DNA of 64,000 bases from NCBI GenBank assembly GCA_020740775.1, contig JAHEWK010000023.1, forward strand, positions 310,001 to 374,000. Direction: 5' to 3'. Shown piece after piece: positions 1 through 11,422 of this stretch. The DNA is from Ilyonectria destructans. Taxonomy: Eukaryota; Ascomycota; Sordariomycetes; Hypocreales; Nectriaceae. A program made the translations under genes and the position numbers. The notes beneath the pieces were generated by a model that worked only from the letters and a program-made list of their open reading frames with translations, searched no databases and was not told the DNA's origin. The stretch's first letter is position 1. Each line of letters starts with the position of its first letter.

Positions 1-1
1 C

Positions 2-487
2 ACAGTCTCCCCCTCTAAAACCGAACCTGGCCCATCCCAAGCTGGCGGATTCGCAGCAGCGAGGTCTATGTTCAAGTCTCCCTCAAAGAAATCTTCACAG
101 GCGCAACAGTCACGGTCACAATCATCACAATCGCCGCAGGGAGGTCCATCCCAACAACCCGTTACACCATCTCAGAACAAAAGGCCCGCAATCTCCGCAT
201 CTCCATCGTCTCAGTCAAGTTCGAAGAACCCCGCCCCCAAGAGACTCAGGGGGTCTACTGTAACTACCGCAACATCTCCAATCATTGCAGGGTCGCCGGT
301 CTCCCCTTTAACGTCCGTAGACTCTGATGAAAATGATAACCATGAAGAAGGTGAACCGAAGGAAAACGAGGACTCTCGATCACCTAACATATCTGCCACA
401 CTCCGATCCTCCGTTCGTCCTAATATGAGGTCATCAACTACCAAACCAGGTGGCAGGAACAAGACGCATCCCACGAAGAGACTTTAA
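2..487 (+). CDS. C-terminal part of an unknown Ser/Pro/Gln-rich protein, cut by the window edge
   Basis: The frame is open from base 2 to a TAA at 485-487, so the start lies outside the window; the first in-window ATG is at 68. The visible 161 residues are low complexity, rich in Ser, Pro and Gln, with two basic patches resembling nuclear localisation signals (KRPA, PKRLR), an acidic Asp/Glu/Asn stretch near the middle, and a basic end. No catalytic domain is visible. The tail resembles in style the end of the gene at 8682-10147, which also has a Ser/Pro-rich region with a KRPR patch and a basic terminus. It could therefore be the partner gene of another Helitron just outside the window; that is inference. 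Confidence 0.5.
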   Translation, partial: TVSPSKTEPGPSQAGGFAAARSMFKSPSKKSSQAQQSRSQSSQSPQGGPSQQPVTPSQNKRPAISASPSSQSSSKNPAPKRLRGSTVTTATSPIIAGSPVSPLTSVDSDENDNHEEGEPKENEDSRSPNISATLRSSVRPNMRSSTTKPGGRNKTHPTKRL

Positions 488-1361
488 GTAGCCTAATATA
501 ATAATAGTTGGTATTTTGGGCTGTTGTATTGGGTTTAGAAAACTTACAGATTGATATGTGGGGGAAATAAGAGTGTGGTTTCAACACCAGTGCGAGTGAT
601 AAAGTACAATGATCTCAACACCAGGACATCTTGGCATGCCAGCTTCTTATACGCAAATTGTCAATTTTCCCTCTTTAGTATTGCGACTGATTGATCTCTG
701 CTAGTCTCAGCCCCCTGATCCCTGTCTCAATTATTCACCCTCGCCCTATTGGCTAGGTCTCTTAGTTCCGCATTAAGCTCTTCAAATCGTGCCATTCAAA
801 ATGGTGCCTGCTCCTCAAAGCCTGCTGCGTACGTCTTATTGGCTACGCAAAATAAAGGTAACACACACACGCGCCCTATTGGCCAAGTCTCTTCATCCAC
901 CCACCCAGAGCCGACCACTTAAAACTGCGCCCTCTTCTCAACACGTGCAGCAACCCACTAGTAAAACAGCCATACGGGCTCTTGTTGCAAGCTTCGTACC
1001 GAAAGGCTACTCAGCGCAAGGGAGCCGCCAACTTGCCCATCACGCCCAGCTTCCAACTTCCAACGTCCCCCGGCGGACGTGCGCCTTCCCCTGTGCCTTG
1101 AGGAACGAAAGGTCTGCCTTGAGGAACGAAAGGTCTATGCCCCGCCCCCCGGCCACCCCTCAAACTTCTCGCTTCTGATTGGCTCCAAAAATTTGACCAG
1201 GATGTGTTTCAAAGTCCGTCATGATTGGTCGTCGGTGCCTTTTTTCTTCTCCCTCTCTTTTGTCCTAGGAAGCGCGTTTCCCAGCCGCCCGCCGCCGGCG
1301 CTTCCTGATCCGCCTCTGTCATCATGACGTCGCCTAACGCAGCCGTCTCGACTCTTCAGAA
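488..1361. other. Gene-free stretch with repeated ATTGG motifs
   Basis: No convincing gene is seen. The segment separates the left-edge gene from the stop of the Helitron gene, so it should hold the Helitron 3' terminus (minus strand), but I could not identify a CTRR end with a hairpin. It contains five ATTGG motifs (inverted CCAAT boxes), near 747, 835, 878, 1177 and 1224. Two of them lie in a near-identical block (CCCTATTGGCYARGTCTCTT) near 743 and 873. Confidence 0.4.
1094..1135 (+). repeat. Perfect 21-bp tandem duplication
   Basis: The 21-bp unit beginning TGCCTTGAGGAACG occurs twice head to tail at 1094-1114 and 1115-1135. It looks like a recent local duplication in the gene-free stretch. 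Confidence 0.9.
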
Positions 1362-4300
1362 TCAATCATCAAACCAGCGCAACGCCTCCTGAACCGTCCT
1401 GTCGCTCAGTTTCTCCAGTCTCGCCTGCGCCGCAGTCATTTCTTCGGGGACCCTGTTGCCCACCAGGTCTCTCTCCCGCACCTTGGACAGGAGCATAATG
1501 CCGTCCAGCGTCCGGCAACGCGACAGCTGCACGTACAGGCTGTACGGGTCGCACTGCGAGGGGACGACGCGTCCGTCGACGTTTGTCGTCCGCGTCCCTC
1601 GCAGCTCCAGAGCTACGCGCTCGAACGTCCCGCCCTGCACTTTGTAGTCAGTGCACGCAAAAGCCGCCGCGCACGGCAGACCCTTTCGGCTGACATCGTT
1701 CTTTTGCCACGGCCGTTTCCGCTGGCATTGTATCTTAACGCTCATGGGCGTCAGGAGGATCGTGCCCTGCGGCATCCCGACGAAGTGAAAGTCTCTTGTC
1801 GTTTCCGACTCCAGGATTATCCCCGCGGGCGGCCCGAAGTGGATCGTCATGTCGGCCGAGATCCGATGGCCCGGGTACGCCTTGTCAGGAATGACCTCCA
1901 CCGCCGTGTAACTGGCACCGTTGACCAGCTTCAGCCCCTGGTGGGTGTTGTGGTTCACTACGACCGGCATCCCCGGTACGAACATGAAGATGGCCGGCAC
2001 CGGTATGGCACTGTCGTCGCCCTGGTTCAGAATCATGATGGCTTCTTCCTCAGTCGGCAGGCCGTCCTTCCATCTGTGCTGGGATATGAAGATTCGCATC
2101 ATCGACCGCTGCTGGACCTGGAACGCCAAGGTTGCCTCCATGTTCAGATTCCACCGGTTCCTGTTCAGCGGCGTCACCACGGTGATGCCCGTCTCCCATG
2201 GGATCCGCCTATCCTCCCGGTAGCACCTCGAGTTGAGCAGGTCCAGATCGGTGCGGTCCTGCACGCCCAGTCGGATTCGCTTCAGCAGCCTCTGCAAGTC
2301 CGCATCTCCGGCGGCGCGCACTTGCTCGTTCAGCATGACGACCGTCGTGAATTTCTTCCACAGCGCGTGCGCCTTGTCGTGCTGGTGCCGTTGCTCGGCC
2401 TTGAACGAGTTGTCTACGTCCCACGAGACGGCCGTGCTGGGGAGGAGGATCGACCGGTCTTGGACCGGGCGGAATTGGTGGAAGTCTCCACAGAAGAGGA
2501 CGATGGGGATCCCTCCGAAATCCTGCTGCGATCCGCGCAGTCGGCAGAGCTGCTCGTTCACGGCGTGCAGCGTTCGTGCTCCGAGCATGCTCACCTCGTC
2601 GATGACAAGCACATCTTTCTCCTGCCAGTCCATTCGAGACTGGCCGTGGATGAACCGCTCCGCCTGTTTCGGCAGCCGCACCCCGTCGACATCTTTGGCC
2701 GTGTTCGCGCCCGCGCCTTGGTCTTTTGTGAACCCACAGGCGGAGTGGATCGTGATGCCGTTGATCCGAGCGGCGGCCGTCCCCGACGTCGCCGTGATCA
2801 GCAGACGATTCGAGACGCCCTTCTTGGTGAAAAGCTCGACGAGTGCCTGGATGATGCGCGACTTGCCAGTTCCACCCTCGCCGCCGACGAATTGGCAGAG
2901 CTGATCTACGTCGCCGTTGTCCCCGCGATGAATCATGTCCAGCTGGCGGCATATTATCAGGAAAGCGATCGCCTGTCTTTTGTTGAGCGTCAGTCGTGTT
3001 ACTAGATCCTTGCCAGCTTCAAGGAAAGAGGTCGATGGGCCGAAGTGGACCTGCACACTTGGATCCGCGTCGCCTGCCATCTCCTCGGAGTCCGCCATCG
3101 TCATCTGGATGTCCTCTTCCCCAAAGCCGGTGAGCACGCTACGCGCCGCTGCACTGCGATCGGTCCCAAGGGCTGAGGCCATGTTTTGTATGCCCTGGAT
3201 CATTTTCACCCTCTCCTTGGAAGCACATATTTGCTGCGACTTGATAGCTTTGACCTGATCCTGTGGCGGCACTCTGGCGCCGGAATATATCCGCCCTGGC
3301 ATGTCAATCCGTTTCGGCCCCCCTTCGGGCGTCACGGTGGCCTGGAGCTCGGCCGTCGAGCATAACGCTGACTGTTGAAAGCGACAGAGCTGCTGCGTCA
3401 TTGCCAGGAGCTCCGGCGACCCAGCCGTGACCTGGTTCGTGCCTGCTGCACCTCTCACGACGTCAATCAGACGCGTTGCGTTACCAATGCTGTCAGACTG
3501 GTACACCGATGCGGCTTCTTCACCAGTCTCGCCTTCTCCTTCCTCGCCGGCACGTGCGGCCGTGAAGTCAGCGTCGCCCGCTGAGGCTGCCCATTGCCTG
3601 GCGTCCCGCTTTGCGTCTTCGGCGCATCGCCGGAGCAGTTGTACATTACCGACGAGGCAGGAGATTCTCGGAGACAGCGCCGCCCGTGCCCGCGCCCATA
3701 TGTCGTTGATGTCGTCTCGTACTTCGCCCAAGAATGTTTCCCACGGCACAAACAGGGCAAGATGCTGCACAGCTGCTCTTCAGCACGAGAGTTAGTCCCT
3801 TCAACCCCCTTCGGTTAGGTCGTTCGCCACACACATACCTACGATGGCACGACTCCTCTTCGTCGTCTTGTTCAAAATCTTTGCTCAAGTACCCGTCAAG
3901 GCAGACGACGGCATGCTTTCCTGGCCGTCTTAGCACCTGCACCCAGTGTTTCCCAGGCGCCCAATTGCTCTCGAACGGCACCTCTCCCCAAGCACCGGAA
4001 CTTCCGTCCTTGCCAACGCGTTGGAGCATGACGAGCGAAACATAATCATATAGGCACAGACCTTGCAGGACATCTCCACGATGGTGATAAGCCTCAGCGA
4101 AACTGATTCTTTGGCCTGCTTCTTCCACGACGATCGACTCGTCCACGGAAGCGTCCGCGACCGCTGTGCCGCTCTCTTGCCGGAGGTGTCGCCACCGTCG
4201 GAAGACGTGCCAGTAGAGCAGGGATACGTTCAGGTACGCCCAGGCGCTGCTGTTCGTGAACTCGCTCGGGTACCCTAGAAGATGGGCAACGACTTCGACT

Positions 4301-7300
4301 TGCGATAGAGGCTGCTCCGTGAATATACGGTTCGCCACTCTCATCAGAAACTGTCGCGTCTTGTTTTTTGTACCGTCTTCGTCGCCGACGGCGCCGCCTC
4401 CAGCATCCTCCCCAGCGGCCGGCTGGCCACCTGCTGAGACAACAGGCAACAGTTCTGCGGCCGCGGCGACGCGCTTCCACGTCGGGTCCTCTACTTTGGT
4501 TGCGTAGTTCGTGACGTAATAGACGAGGGCCATGGTTTTCCGCTGCGTCGCTATGAAGGAGATGTCGTGGTTGTGGCGAAGCCCCACGGCGATGGCCTTG
4601 TTCCACCGATTAACCATGGGGTGCGTCCTGCGAATCTGCAGGACGCCGTCTGGCGTGAATGCAGTTTTGTCGACCAATCTCCATGGCGCCTTGAACCGAC
4701 AGAGATCGCCCTTCCGTCTCTTCTTGCCCAGGGAATACTTGACGCAGGTCGGACTGTGGGTATGAATCTGCGTTGCGCCGGCGCAGAAGTTGGCTTCCTC
4801 GTCAAACGCTGCCGAGAACTGCTCGGTGTTGTCCAGCAGGGAGGAAATATCGGACGTCACCGACCGCTCCGCTTGCACGACGCAGAACCCTTCCTGGTCA
4901 AGATCCTAGCTAGCATGTCAGCCTAGTCCCGTTTGCCCACCAGAAGTTCTGGATGGCCAACAGCACGCATTGAACATTACCTCGCAGAAAACACTATCGA
5001 CGTATTGGACGATGCGCTCACGATACGCCGCCTGATCCTCCTCGTGGATGTCGGCAAGCATAGAACTCAAGTGCGCGTTTCCATGCAACCAGAGCAGCCC
5101 GTGGACGTGAAGCGCCCCTCGTTCGTTGGTTTCCACAGCGCCATAGTACTGGATGATACGCCCGAAAACTGACTCTTCTCCCACTTTCACGTAATGCTCG
5201 AAGAACAACGTCATCTCCCTGTGGAAAAATAGGGCCGAGCTCTTAGGGTCCGAGATGGACAGCCGCATACGCTTGAATGACATGTCAAGGCTTCGCAAGA
5301 ACTCCTCGGCTGCCCCAGGATCGCGAGTGCGGTACGCTGCCAGTCGGAGCTTCACTGGGTTCGTAATGTCGTTTGGGCTGATCGTGAACCATATGGCAGG
5401 CACGCCATAGCGAACGATGAGCGCCTGGATCTTATGCCGCATACTGAGACGGAGCTCCCTGGACATAGGCTGGCGGTAACCATACAGCGAAAGGCTCCTG
5501 AGAAGCTCTTTCACACCCTCATCGGTGGTCCTACCCGAGCTCTCCAGCTCCGCCCTAGCTGCCGCTAATCTGTCTGCAGTCAGCGACCGTACGATGCGCT
5601 CCACCTTGCGGAAGTTCTTCCTCGTCACGCTCAGCATGCTGACACGACGATTCCTCGACCGCACGCCGATGTTGAACACCAGAAATGCGAAAATGTGGTG
5701 CGTCGCGAATCGGCCGCCATGACGTCGCAGCACAATGTCAGCCCACGTCCGAAGGCTCATGTTTCGAGACGATACGAGGTCTCGCGCCGCTGCCTCTGCT
5801 CCAGGGATATCGGCGGGACCTCTTCCCGGCTCCAAGGTGGCTTCTTCGGCCAGCCGTGGGCCCCCAAAGCCGAAAGGTAGTAGCGTGGGGAACGTCTTCG
5901 CGAAGAACGAGGCTTCAAACGAGTCGGCAAATTCATCCCCGCGACGAACATGGATGTACGGCTCAGAGCCATCGGCATACCCTCGCCGGCTGTCTCCCGA
6001 CGATCTAACCCACGTTCTCGGGCCCATACGGCCGTCGTCATCATTTTCACCGACAGCGTCGCAGGCGAACCGCAATTTCTCGGCGTCCGCTACATCTGGC
6101 GGTCCGTCCAGTGCGAACATTCCAGACGAGGTGACCTCGTTGATCGGTTTTACCGTCTGGTCAGGCTCAGCGTCCCTTTCAGCCGGAGACTCGTATGCCT
6201 TGTTTTCCCCTGCTGTTCCAGTCTCGCATCTAGGCGAGTTTTCTCCTTGATTGAGCGCGGTGAGGATTTCCTCGATATCCACCGAACCCTCGTCGTCCAT
6301 GGCGCGCTCCGTGGGCGGCACGACTTGCGCCGTTCGTGTCTTTTCCCACGCCGACGGCTCGTTCCGCTCCATGCGATCGTACACACACGCCGGCACCCCA
6401 TGCGGCGGGGCTCCCCAACTCTCCATCTCTGCCGCGTCAATCTCGATCTCGGCATAGCGTGGATTGTTCTTCTTCAGCCAGACAAGGGCCCTCTCAACAA
6501 CTCGCCGCCTCACCGATAGGAGGCTTGAAAGATCGCTCGGTCCCGGCTTTTCCGCGCCCTGCCACGACACGTGGATCTCGTCCATGACTCGCACCAGCGG
6601 ATGGGGGAGCACATTCGTGGCCAGCTCCTGCACATTGTTTGGGAACACCGTGATGTGGCCCTTGACGTGCCTCGGATACCTCACAGTCTGCCTCTGGCCA
6701 CCCGGAATGCTGTACCTTGTGACAAACCCATAACACGAATTCAGCGCGATGAGTTTCTCCTCAACCAGTGTCAAGCCCTTGAGCTCGTTGGGAAACATGT
6801 GCTCACATCCAAGGCGGCTATGAAGCTGAGCCGCTGGCGACAGCCCCCCCTGCTTCAAAAAGCGTATACACTCTGAACAGCCCAAAATAGTCCCTCCAAC
6901 GGGAAGGCAACTTCGACACGAAAATGGAGAGCGGCCGCCCTTATCGATGCAGCTCGACAACCATTGGTTCCACGTCACCTCTCTCAATTCTTTTTTCGCG
7001 CGCTTACGGTAGCACAGCCCGCAGGTCCGTATCGGCAAAGTGCTCGCATCGTGGAACGCTTTGTAGAAGTCTCTCACAGTCGACACCTTCCTCTCGTGCG
7101 GTATTGGCGTACACCACGTTTGATCGTTGGATAATCTCTCCTTCATGGCAAAGTCTTCCTCCAAAAAGCGAAGCACGCTCGCCAGGTCTTCGGCCTGCAT
7201 CTCCCGTCTCCTCTGCCTTCCGGTTCCAGTTCGAACCTGTTTCCTCGGGCGCTCGTCCCGGCTAGGAAGACGGTCTCTCGGCCTCGAATCCGCGAGTTCT

Positions 7301-8049
7301 TCTCTCGATGGCTCATTCGCTTCTTCAAAACCCGTCTGATGTAGCAGCCCCGGCGACGACCGTCCGACTACGTGCGTATCCCCCGCCGCAGCCGCCGGCT
7401 CTTTGCACTGGATAGGCCGCGTGCCCTGCAATTGCTTGGGTTCGATAGGCCCGAGCGTGTATGCTGCATTCCGTCGAAGGAGCGAAGCGCCGCTAACCGC
7501 CGCCGTACCGCCCTGCTCATCATCTTCTGGACCCCTCTCCTGAGGCAAAAAGTGTCGATGAAAGAGCGGAAGATCAGAATCCGCGGCCGCCGGCGCACCA
7601 CGTTCTCTGGCCAACAAGGGCCTTTGAAGCTGACTCGGTGGCTGATGTTGCGCGGAACCTCCACTGTTGGCCGTATCATGAGACTTCCGTGCTCTGCTTG
7701 ACCGCAAACCGCCTCGCAGACGTCTTCTGGGCAACGACCTTGCAATTGCTTCCGCATGCTGCCTCCATGCGGTATCTTCACCCGCAGACGGCTTAGGCTG
7801 AATCTGTCGGAACGTCGATGCTGCATTCGCCAGTGAATCGTATGTTGACAAACGTCCCAGCCTCTGCCCCCGTGCGCTGGGCTCCTTTTCGGCAGCTGCT
7901 ACCACATCTACGCCGCCTCCTGTCGTGTCATCTCCCTGCTCTCTCCCCCACAGACTTACATTATTACCCTCTTGTCCATTCCCAGCTGACAACGAGCACG
8001 CTCCCACGTGAGCAGCCGCCGCATGTGGCTTCGCCGCTGGACTATCCAT
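1362..8049 (-). CDS. Helitron Rep/PIF1-like helicase, three exons, frame intact
   Basis: Rolling-circle transposase of a Helitron. Exons on the minus strand are 8049-4981, 4905-3839 and 3777-1362, giving 2184 codons with no internal stop. Intron 1 (4906-4980, 75 nt) starts GTAATG, has a CTGAC branch site and ends CTAG; it removes two in-frame stops. Intron 2 (3778-3838, 61 nt) starts GTATGT and has CTAAC; its AAG acceptor is chosen to keep frame and is less certain. A Cys-rich DUF6570-like region comes first, then the HUH motif (HVHGLLWL, near residue 981) and the Rep tyrosines (YVTNYATK, near 1153-1157). A complete PIF1-type helicase follows: Walker A GGEGGTGKS (near 1680), Walker B VLVIDEVSML, FCGDFHQFRPV, TDYKVQGGTF and YVQLSRCRTL. 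The frame is open to 8193, but the first ATG is at 8049. No key residue is missing, so the gene may be functional. Confidence 0.9.
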
Positions 8050-8681
8050 CCTGCTGCTGCCGTCTCGACATCGATGACTCCAGGCGAACGATAGATCACA
8101 AGGCTTCCGAGTCGGACTCTGTTTATTTGCACGATTTCGCTTCTGGATATTGATGATGCTCCTTAATACGACATTGGTTCCTGCAGTATCCAAGCCATCC
8201 GGTAAAAGTCCCCTTAACTACCTACAACCCTGCCTATATGCGTCCATTGTCACAATCTCGACCAGTCCATGCATACAATTCGTCACCACAACTTTGTCGA
8301 AAGCGGGCTCTTCCAACGCTGCGCTCTCCTCCGCGTCCTTCAACAGAGCCGTTACCACCGCCGTGATTTTGAGGAGGACCATAGTATCGCCCCTTTTTCG
8401 CCCAACACACAGCTGCCGTCAAGATCCGGTAACTCGGGAGCAATTACGTCACTCACCATCTCAACACGGAACACTCCCGGTATCGAACGGATATCGTCGA
8501 GTATATAGGACAGCCTCGTTCACCACACTTTTTCATAGCAAACAAGAGTCGTTCGATGCCCGATTCAGTGAGGGACCTTCTACCCGGTCGTCAGCTACTC
8601 ATGCATCCGTGCCGCGCGACAGCTGCAGCGTAATCCTTCACTTGTAGCCACATCAGTCATTTTAATCTATACGGACGTATC
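8050..8681. promoter_or_regulatory. Shared upstream region of two divergent genes
   Basis: These 632 bases lie between the ATG of the Helitron gene (minus) and the ATG of the gene at 8682 (plus). A TATA-like GAGTATATAGGA lies near 8494-8505, about 180 bases upstream of the plus-strand gene. A 166-codon open frame on the plus strand (8150-8647) has no recognisable features and is treated as chance. Confidence 0.4.
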
Positions 8682-10147
8682 ATGTCTTCCTCATCCCCCG
8701 TCGCCCATGCTTCGCCACCCCTTCGAAAGCCGCTCGACACCCAAAGGGGCGCTGGCGGTGATATGTCCATGATGTTCTTCGCCCAACCAGACTGCCCCTC
8801 CAGATTCGCTCACCAGGATCAGCATCGCATCAAGGGCCTCAATGCCGAATCGCTCGCCCGCATCTTCTTGCCTCCCCCCTCGTGGTTGCTGGCCGCGGAA
8901 TATGCGCCCCTGCGGTCCCTGCGGTCCGATGTTGACGACTCGCCGACATCCATCTTCTTCAGTCTCAATCTCTCGATTTACAATCAGCCTATTGTTGCCT
9001 CGGAATGGGTCGAAGAGTGGTTCTTCATGAATGGCCGCGTCCACCCCTACGCACTTGCGTGGGAAATTGAGCAGCAAGACGGTCTAGAATCCGATATTGG
9101 CCGCACCGTTCTCTACACCATGCCCGCCCTCATCGTCCGTGATGAAGGCTATCAGCCGTAGGCCATAACACACTCCCCCCACACGCGCTTCCTCAACAAA
9201 CTCGGCTGATATATGCCCAAAGCGTTCTTCCCAGGCTCTTTGCCTCCATGGACAGCTTCCCCTGTATCCCCCCTGTCGTTTCCTTCACCGGCCCCATCGT
9301 CGGCCCTGGTCACTGCTTGCTGCGACAGGACCTTCTCCCGGGTCTGGACGCCACCCAACTAAAGTGCTGCGGCTTCATCCAGCTTTCCACTTATCTTGCT
9401 CCAGGGAGCCCCGACAAGACTCCATTCAGAGGCTTTCACCCTTTCCAGGTCTTCGTCATCTTCCCCATTCACACGAATCCCTGGGCCATCCTGTGCAAGA
9501 AAATGACCGAGAGGCGAGATTCCCAGTTCCAGACTAACACCCAATTCACCTGCACAGGCAAAGTCGCTGGCCTCCTCGATCATCGCGTCATGGTCCGCCC
9601 GCCAGGCTTCCAACGAGACTACGTCTTTATCGTCGTTCCTGATTCTTGGACTTTTCTCGACAAGACCACCACCGCCGCAACCCAACCGGCCTTGCTTCTC
9701 TCTACGCCACCAAAGCGACAAACATCCTCGGCTTCCTCTGCTTTCCAGGATATGCGCGCTGCCTGTTATTCTGTGGCTACGCCTACCACTCTCCCACCGA
9801 GTCCTCCAACTTCATCTTCAGCCGAGCCCGTTACACCACCACTAAAGCGACACTACCCTGACCCTGCCCAGACGCTGACGAAGAGGCCGCGTGTGCTGCA
9901 GCTGGCCCCGAAACCTTCCTCTTCGCCTGACAGTTGCAGCACTGTCACTCAATCTTTCCCTGCCTCAGCCTCAGCGTCTTCCTCTAACGAGCCAAATACT
10001 GCTAGGCAGAGTCCTGCCTCGGTAAACCCTTCGACGCCTGCCCTTGATTCAATTGTCGCTTTACCATCAGATTCGCCCAACCGGCCACATCGAAGCCGTC
10101 AACCCACCAAAAAAATTCTGGAAAAGGAATTACAACATGAATGGTAG
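8682..10147 (+). CDS. Unknown two-exon protein divergent from the Helitron helicase
   Basis: Exon 1 is 8682-9157 and exon 2 is 9235-10147. The 77-nt intron starts GTAGGC, carries GGCTGATAT as branch-site context and ends CCCAG; joining keeps frame and gives 462 aa. The N-terminal two thirds (about residues 30-310) look like a folded domain with alternating hydrophobic strands, including GKVAGLLDH and DYVFIVVPDSWTF. The last 150 residues are Ser/Pro/Thr-rich with a KRPR basic patch and a basic end. I do not recognise the family. Plant and animal Helitrons often carry RPA-like single-strand-binding genes beside the helicase, so a diverged OB-fold is one hypothesis, not shown by any motif here. 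The donor is weaker than consensus; without splicing, the first exon ends at a TAG after 159 codons. Confidence 0.6.
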
Positions 10148-10286
10148 TCTGCTGCAATATTCTCGTCAGGAAAATAAACCAAGACAGAATTAGCCTATTA
10201 TCTAGCCGCAAAATAGAAAATGCCGCTTAACCCATTGAGCTCTCTCCAAACGGTGACAGGCATACCTCTTCAAGTTTTCAGCCACT

Positions 10287-10835
10287 TTACCCGTCCTTGT
10301 GAATACAAATCTTCTTGTGAACCTTCCAGTCAGCCTTCTGGTGCTCTTTCCCACAGTATCCCACAACTTTACATCGGCCACATCTCTTGATCCCTTCCGT
10401 CTTCCCACATACTTTGCATGGCAAAATTTCCATACAAGTACTCGGCCTTCGGTGCGGATCCTCTTGAGCAATTGCACACATTGTGTCCTGGATTTCCTGC
10501 CGTATCCGCGTCTCACACTCCCCTTTCCCACACACGGAACTGACCCAAATGCCAACGAATGGATCCTCCGCCCTGTGAAGCCGAGACATAGGGCTTTGCA
10601 AGATGTTCATGGCAAATAACCCACAGTTTTCACAAAATGGATTTGAAGCAGCACGACACGCCGCCTCATGCTCCTTCATGAAAGGCAGTACTGCAGCCAC
10701 AAACAGATCGTTATACCCGGCAGTTTGCCCTGCGTCCTGAGCCTCACTGACAAGACTGCGGGGAAGGTCGTGGGTGTACTTGAGCTCTTGAGCCTCGCCA
10801 CAGTAGAACTCAAAGCGAACCGAGCAGCTGGCCAT
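10287..10835 (-). CDS. MYND zinc-finger protein
   Basis: An intact single-exon frame of 182 aa starts at ATG 10835. The C-terminus holds a MYND finger: C140-x2-C143, C152-x2-C155, Y160-C161, H165, H173 and C177, matching the family spacing. MYND fingers usually bind proline-rich peptides of partner proteins. The N-terminal 135 residues contain further Cys residues (about 60, 68, 71, 102, 107) but no domain I can name; many fungal MYND proteins have this short form. It converges with the preceding plus-strand gene (139-base gap between stops). The frame has no stops or odd composition, so it looks functional. Confidence 0.8.
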   Translation of the reverse strand: MASCSVRFEFYCGEAQELKYTHDLPRSLVSEAQDAGQTAGYNDLFVAAVLPFMKEHEAACRAASNPFCENCGLFAMNILQSPMSRLHRAEDPFVGIWVSSVCGKGECETRIRQEIQDTMCAIAQEDPHRRPSTCMEILPCKVCGKTEGIKRCGRCKVVGYCGKEHQKADWKVHKKICIHKDG

Positions 10836-11422
10836 AGTTCAATAAGGATTCTGAGAACGCAATGTATCTTCTTTTGAAGGAATATTCCTGGTTGTTTTAT
10901 GATAAATTTTTTGGAATATTTCATCATGATTGCCTCACCGTCCCCTCATTTTCTCCTTGCTTTTTATAGTATTATGATGTTGCAGGGCATAGCGTTTCAA
11001 ATTGCGCCACCAGGATACCCTGGACTTCACCAACGTGTAAGCCACCAAAGACGGCCCCACAACCTTGTGAATAACACTTGTGAAAATCTCCTTAGCAACC
11101 TCGGCCATCAATGCTGTAAAAGCATGAAAACCACCCTCTCCATCTTCGTTCCTCAAGGCTCTATGCGCAAGCCGCGACCGGCTTGCCTCTCCTGTACACC
11201 CAATCAGACACTTCAGACAATCTGGGCTCGTGACAGGGTTTTGGAACTGTGCCCTCTATGGACCCCCGTAGGTTTTGCAACAGTGACCCCTATAGGCTGC
11301 CGTAGGTGCTAGTGGAGGACAGCTAGGTAGGGGGGCCCCGCACTTCCTTAGCCTGCGCTTTGGTCGCATCCTTGGCAGCGCCGTCCTAGCTACGACGAAT
11401 GTCGCTTCCATTATCCGCGCCA
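10836..11422. other. Gene-free stretch
   Basis: No supported gene. A palindrome GGAATATTCC near 10879-10888 and an AT-rich patch to 10930 lie upstream of the MYND gene and could be part of its promoter. Short frames on both strands (for example 10935-11156 minus) lack recognisable domains. Confidence 0.4.

Larger units (their letters stand above)
1362..10147 (-). mobile_element. Helitron (coding core; termini unresolved)
   Basis: The Rep/helicase gene defines a Helitron. I include the divergent gene at 8682-10147 because it shares the upstream region and has no other obvious affiliation; membership is inference. Helitrons make no target-site duplication and end in short TC...CTRR motifs, which cannot be placed reliably by eye, so only the coding span is given. 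The 5' end should lie above 8049 and the 3' end between 487 and 1361. Confidence 0.6.

Noticed and set aside
789..1178. 130-codon frame near the left edge
   Set aside because: Low-complexity translation that includes the 21-bp tandem duplication; nothing supports coding.
1704..3005. 433-codon plus-strand frame
   Set aside because: It is antisense to the helicase domain of the Helitron gene, whose motifs are unambiguous on the minus strand.
8150..8647. 166-codon plus-strand frame between the divergent genes
   Set aside because: No motif, biased composition, and it overlaps the likely promoter of both neighbours.
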